Shown here piece by piece: positions 4,497-5,685 of a stretch of 5,685 bases of DNA. Both the position numbers and the translations under genes were made by a program. Where the stretch lies: positions 1 through 5,685 of the forward strand of contig DBYF01000142.1 of NCBI GenBank assembly GCA_002310155.1, in the 5' to 3' direction. The notes beneath the pieces are model-generated. The model was not told the origin of the DNA, made no database searches, and saw nothing but the letters and a program-made list of their open reading frames with translations. Source of the stretch: Mageeibacillus sp. UBA1193. Its GTDB lineage: Bacteria > Bacillota > Clostridia > Saccharofermentanales > Saccharofermentanaceae. The first letter of the stretch is position 1, and every line of letters starts with the position of its first letter.

Positions 4497-5685
4497 GAAA
4501 GGGAAAGAAGTTCTTCATTCTCCTGATTGTTCTGACCTTTCTGATCGAAGGCTCCGTCAGCCTTCTGTTTCTACAGAAATCCCGCGAGATCGAGCAGGAT
4601 ACCGTTGCCGTAAATGACGTCCTGAAAACGATCGAGGAGAACTTTGGAAATACGGAAAAGTACCCCAACGACATGTCCTATTCCGTGATCGGTACCGACG
4701 GCAAACTCCTCTTCTCTACCGACGAAGGCATCTCCACTTCCGTCAACGAAGCAGTAAGAAATAACGACACGATCCTGGACCTCACCGTCAACGGGAAGGC
4801 CGAGGGAAAAGTGCTTTTCAATAACGAAACACGCGACCGTATCCAGAAATGGCAGCAGGCGATCGCCGTAACTGTCCTTCTCAGTTCGATCGCGCAGGCA
4901 ATTCTCCTCATCGGATATATGCTCTATCTTAGAAAGACCATCGTGAAGCCTTTCGATGAACTTTCCGGCTTTGCCAGCCGTGTTGCCGGCGGAGATCTCG
5001 ACATCCCGCTTGAGATGGATAAGGGAAACACATTCGGAAGTTTCACCGAAGCATTTGACCTGATGCGCGCGGAGCTGAAGAAATCCCGTGCCGCGGAAAA
5101 AGCCGCCTATGACGCAAAAAAAGATATGGTCGCACAGCTGTCGCACGACATTAAGACACCGGTCGCATCCATCAAATCCGCGTCTGAATTCGGCTATGAA
5201 CTTGCGAAAGACGAGAAAGTAAAAGAGCGCTTCAACCTCATCAACTTCAAGGCAGACGAGCTGACCGTCCTGGTCGATAACCTCTTCGTCGAGAGCGTCA
5301 AGGACGCATCGGAGATCAAGGTCAGTCCGCGTGAAAACGACTCGTCCACGGTACGTGAAGCGATCCTGCACGCCGACTTCCAGAACCGTGCGGGAGAATT
5401 TGAGATTCCCGAGTGCACGGTCTTTACCGATAAGCTCCGCCTCCAGCAGGCATTTGATAATGTATTTATTAACTCTTATAAGTATGCCGATACGGATATC
5501 AAGGTCGAAGCCCGGCTCGAGGGCGAATACCTGAAGGTCGCCGTTCGTGACTTCGGTCCCGGCGTAACCGATCAGGAAGTCGCGGTACTGAAAGAGAAAT
5601 ATAAGCGCGGAGCCAATAGCGAAGGCAAAGAAGGCGCCGGTATCGGATTATACCTGACATCCTACTTTCTAAAAGAGATGGATGG
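4493..5685 (+). CDS. Sensor histidine kinase, partner of the upstream response regulator (partial, runs off right edge)
   Basis: The frame opens at the ATG at 4493, overlapping the regulator's TGA by 4 bases, and stays open for 397 codons to the window edge. Residues 7-27 form the first membrane helix (with an unusual Glu19). Residues 28-119 are a small extracytoplasmic sensor with no recognised domain. The second helix spans about 123-146, followed by a HAMP linker (about 147-200). The H-box is AQLSHDIKTPVASIKS with phosphoacceptor His218. The ATP-binding domain shows the N-box FDNVFINSYKYA (Asn327), the G1 box DFGPG (Asp353), an F-box-like YKRGANS region and the G2 box GAGIGLYL (381-388). 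Only the last residues of the ATP-binding domain are missing, so the protein is probably just over 400 residues. All catalytic motifs are intact. It is expected to phosphorylate the neighbouring OmpR-type regulator in response to an envelope signal; the signal is unknown. Confidence 0.95.
   Translation, partial: MRKGKKFFILLIVLTFLIEGSVSLLFLQKSREIEQDTVAVNDVLKTIEENFGNTEKYPNDMSYSVIGTDGKLLFSTDEGISTSVNEAVRNNDTILDLTVNGKAEGKVLFNNETRDRIQKWQQAIAVTVLLSSIAQAILLIGYMLYLRKTIVKPFDELSGFASRVAGGDLDIPLEMDKGNTFGSFTEAFDLMRAELKKSRAAEKAAYDAKKDMVAQLSHDIKTPVASIKSASEFGYELAKDEKVKERFNLINFKADELTVLVDNLFVESVKDASEIKVSPRENDSSTVREAILHADFQNRAGEFEIPECTVFTDKLRLQQAFDNVFINSYKYADTDIKVEARLEGEYLKVAVRDFGPGVTDQEVAVLKEKYKRGANSEGKEGAGIGLYLTSYFLKEMD

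Noticed and set aside
4571..5371. A 266-codon minus-strand open frame
   Set aside because: It lies opposite the histidine kinase, whose frame carries all catalytic motifs. The antisense frame is a by-product of the kinase's codon use.

Overview
The window looks like chromosomal DNA of a low-to-mid GC Gram-positive anaerobe, most probably a gut-type Clostridia (Lachnospiraceae/Oscillospiraceae-like). The grounds are the strong AAGGAG/GGGAGG ribosome binding sites, a lipoprotein signal peptide on a secreted serpin, a DhaS-like TetR regulator and a Firmicutes-style XRE regulator with a membrane tail. The genus is inference. No mobile element, CRISPR array, tRNA or rRNA was seen. No stretch over 300 bases lacks a gene.

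Layout from left to right. (1) Bases 1-400, minus strand: the N-terminal part of an XRE-family regulator that runs off the left edge just as a membrane segment begins. (2) Bases 401-511: its promoter, preceded by a perfect 37-base palindrome that may be the terminator of the next gene, an operator, or both. (3) Bases 512-1096, minus strand: a TetR/AcrR-family regulator. (4) Bases 1097-1216: a compact divergent promoter region with two mirror-image -10 boxes and a small palindrome between them. (5) Bases 1217-2149, plus strand: a protein of unknown function with three membrane segments and a large, probably extracytoplasmic, C-terminal domain. (6) About 2191-2240: a bidirectional terminator serving the convergent genes on either side. 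(7) Bases 2262-3590, minus strand: a lipoprotein serpin (serine protease inhibitor) with an intact inhibitory hinge and a predicted Lys-Cys reactive bond. (8) Bases 3591-3800: a divergent intergenic region. (9) Bases 3801-4496 and 4493 to the right edge, plus strand: an OmpR/PhoB-family response regulator and its histidine kinase, overlapping by 4 bases; the kinase lacks only its last residues.

Two regulatory units can be proposed. In the first, the TetR protein probably controls itself and the divergent membrane protein. In the second, the two-component system lies back to back with the serpin. A natural hypothesis is that the kinase senses an envelope or host-protease signal and the regulator adjusts serpin production. 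A two-component system controlling a serpin is known in Bifidobacterium breve (SerRK). The link here rests only on gene position and has not been shown.
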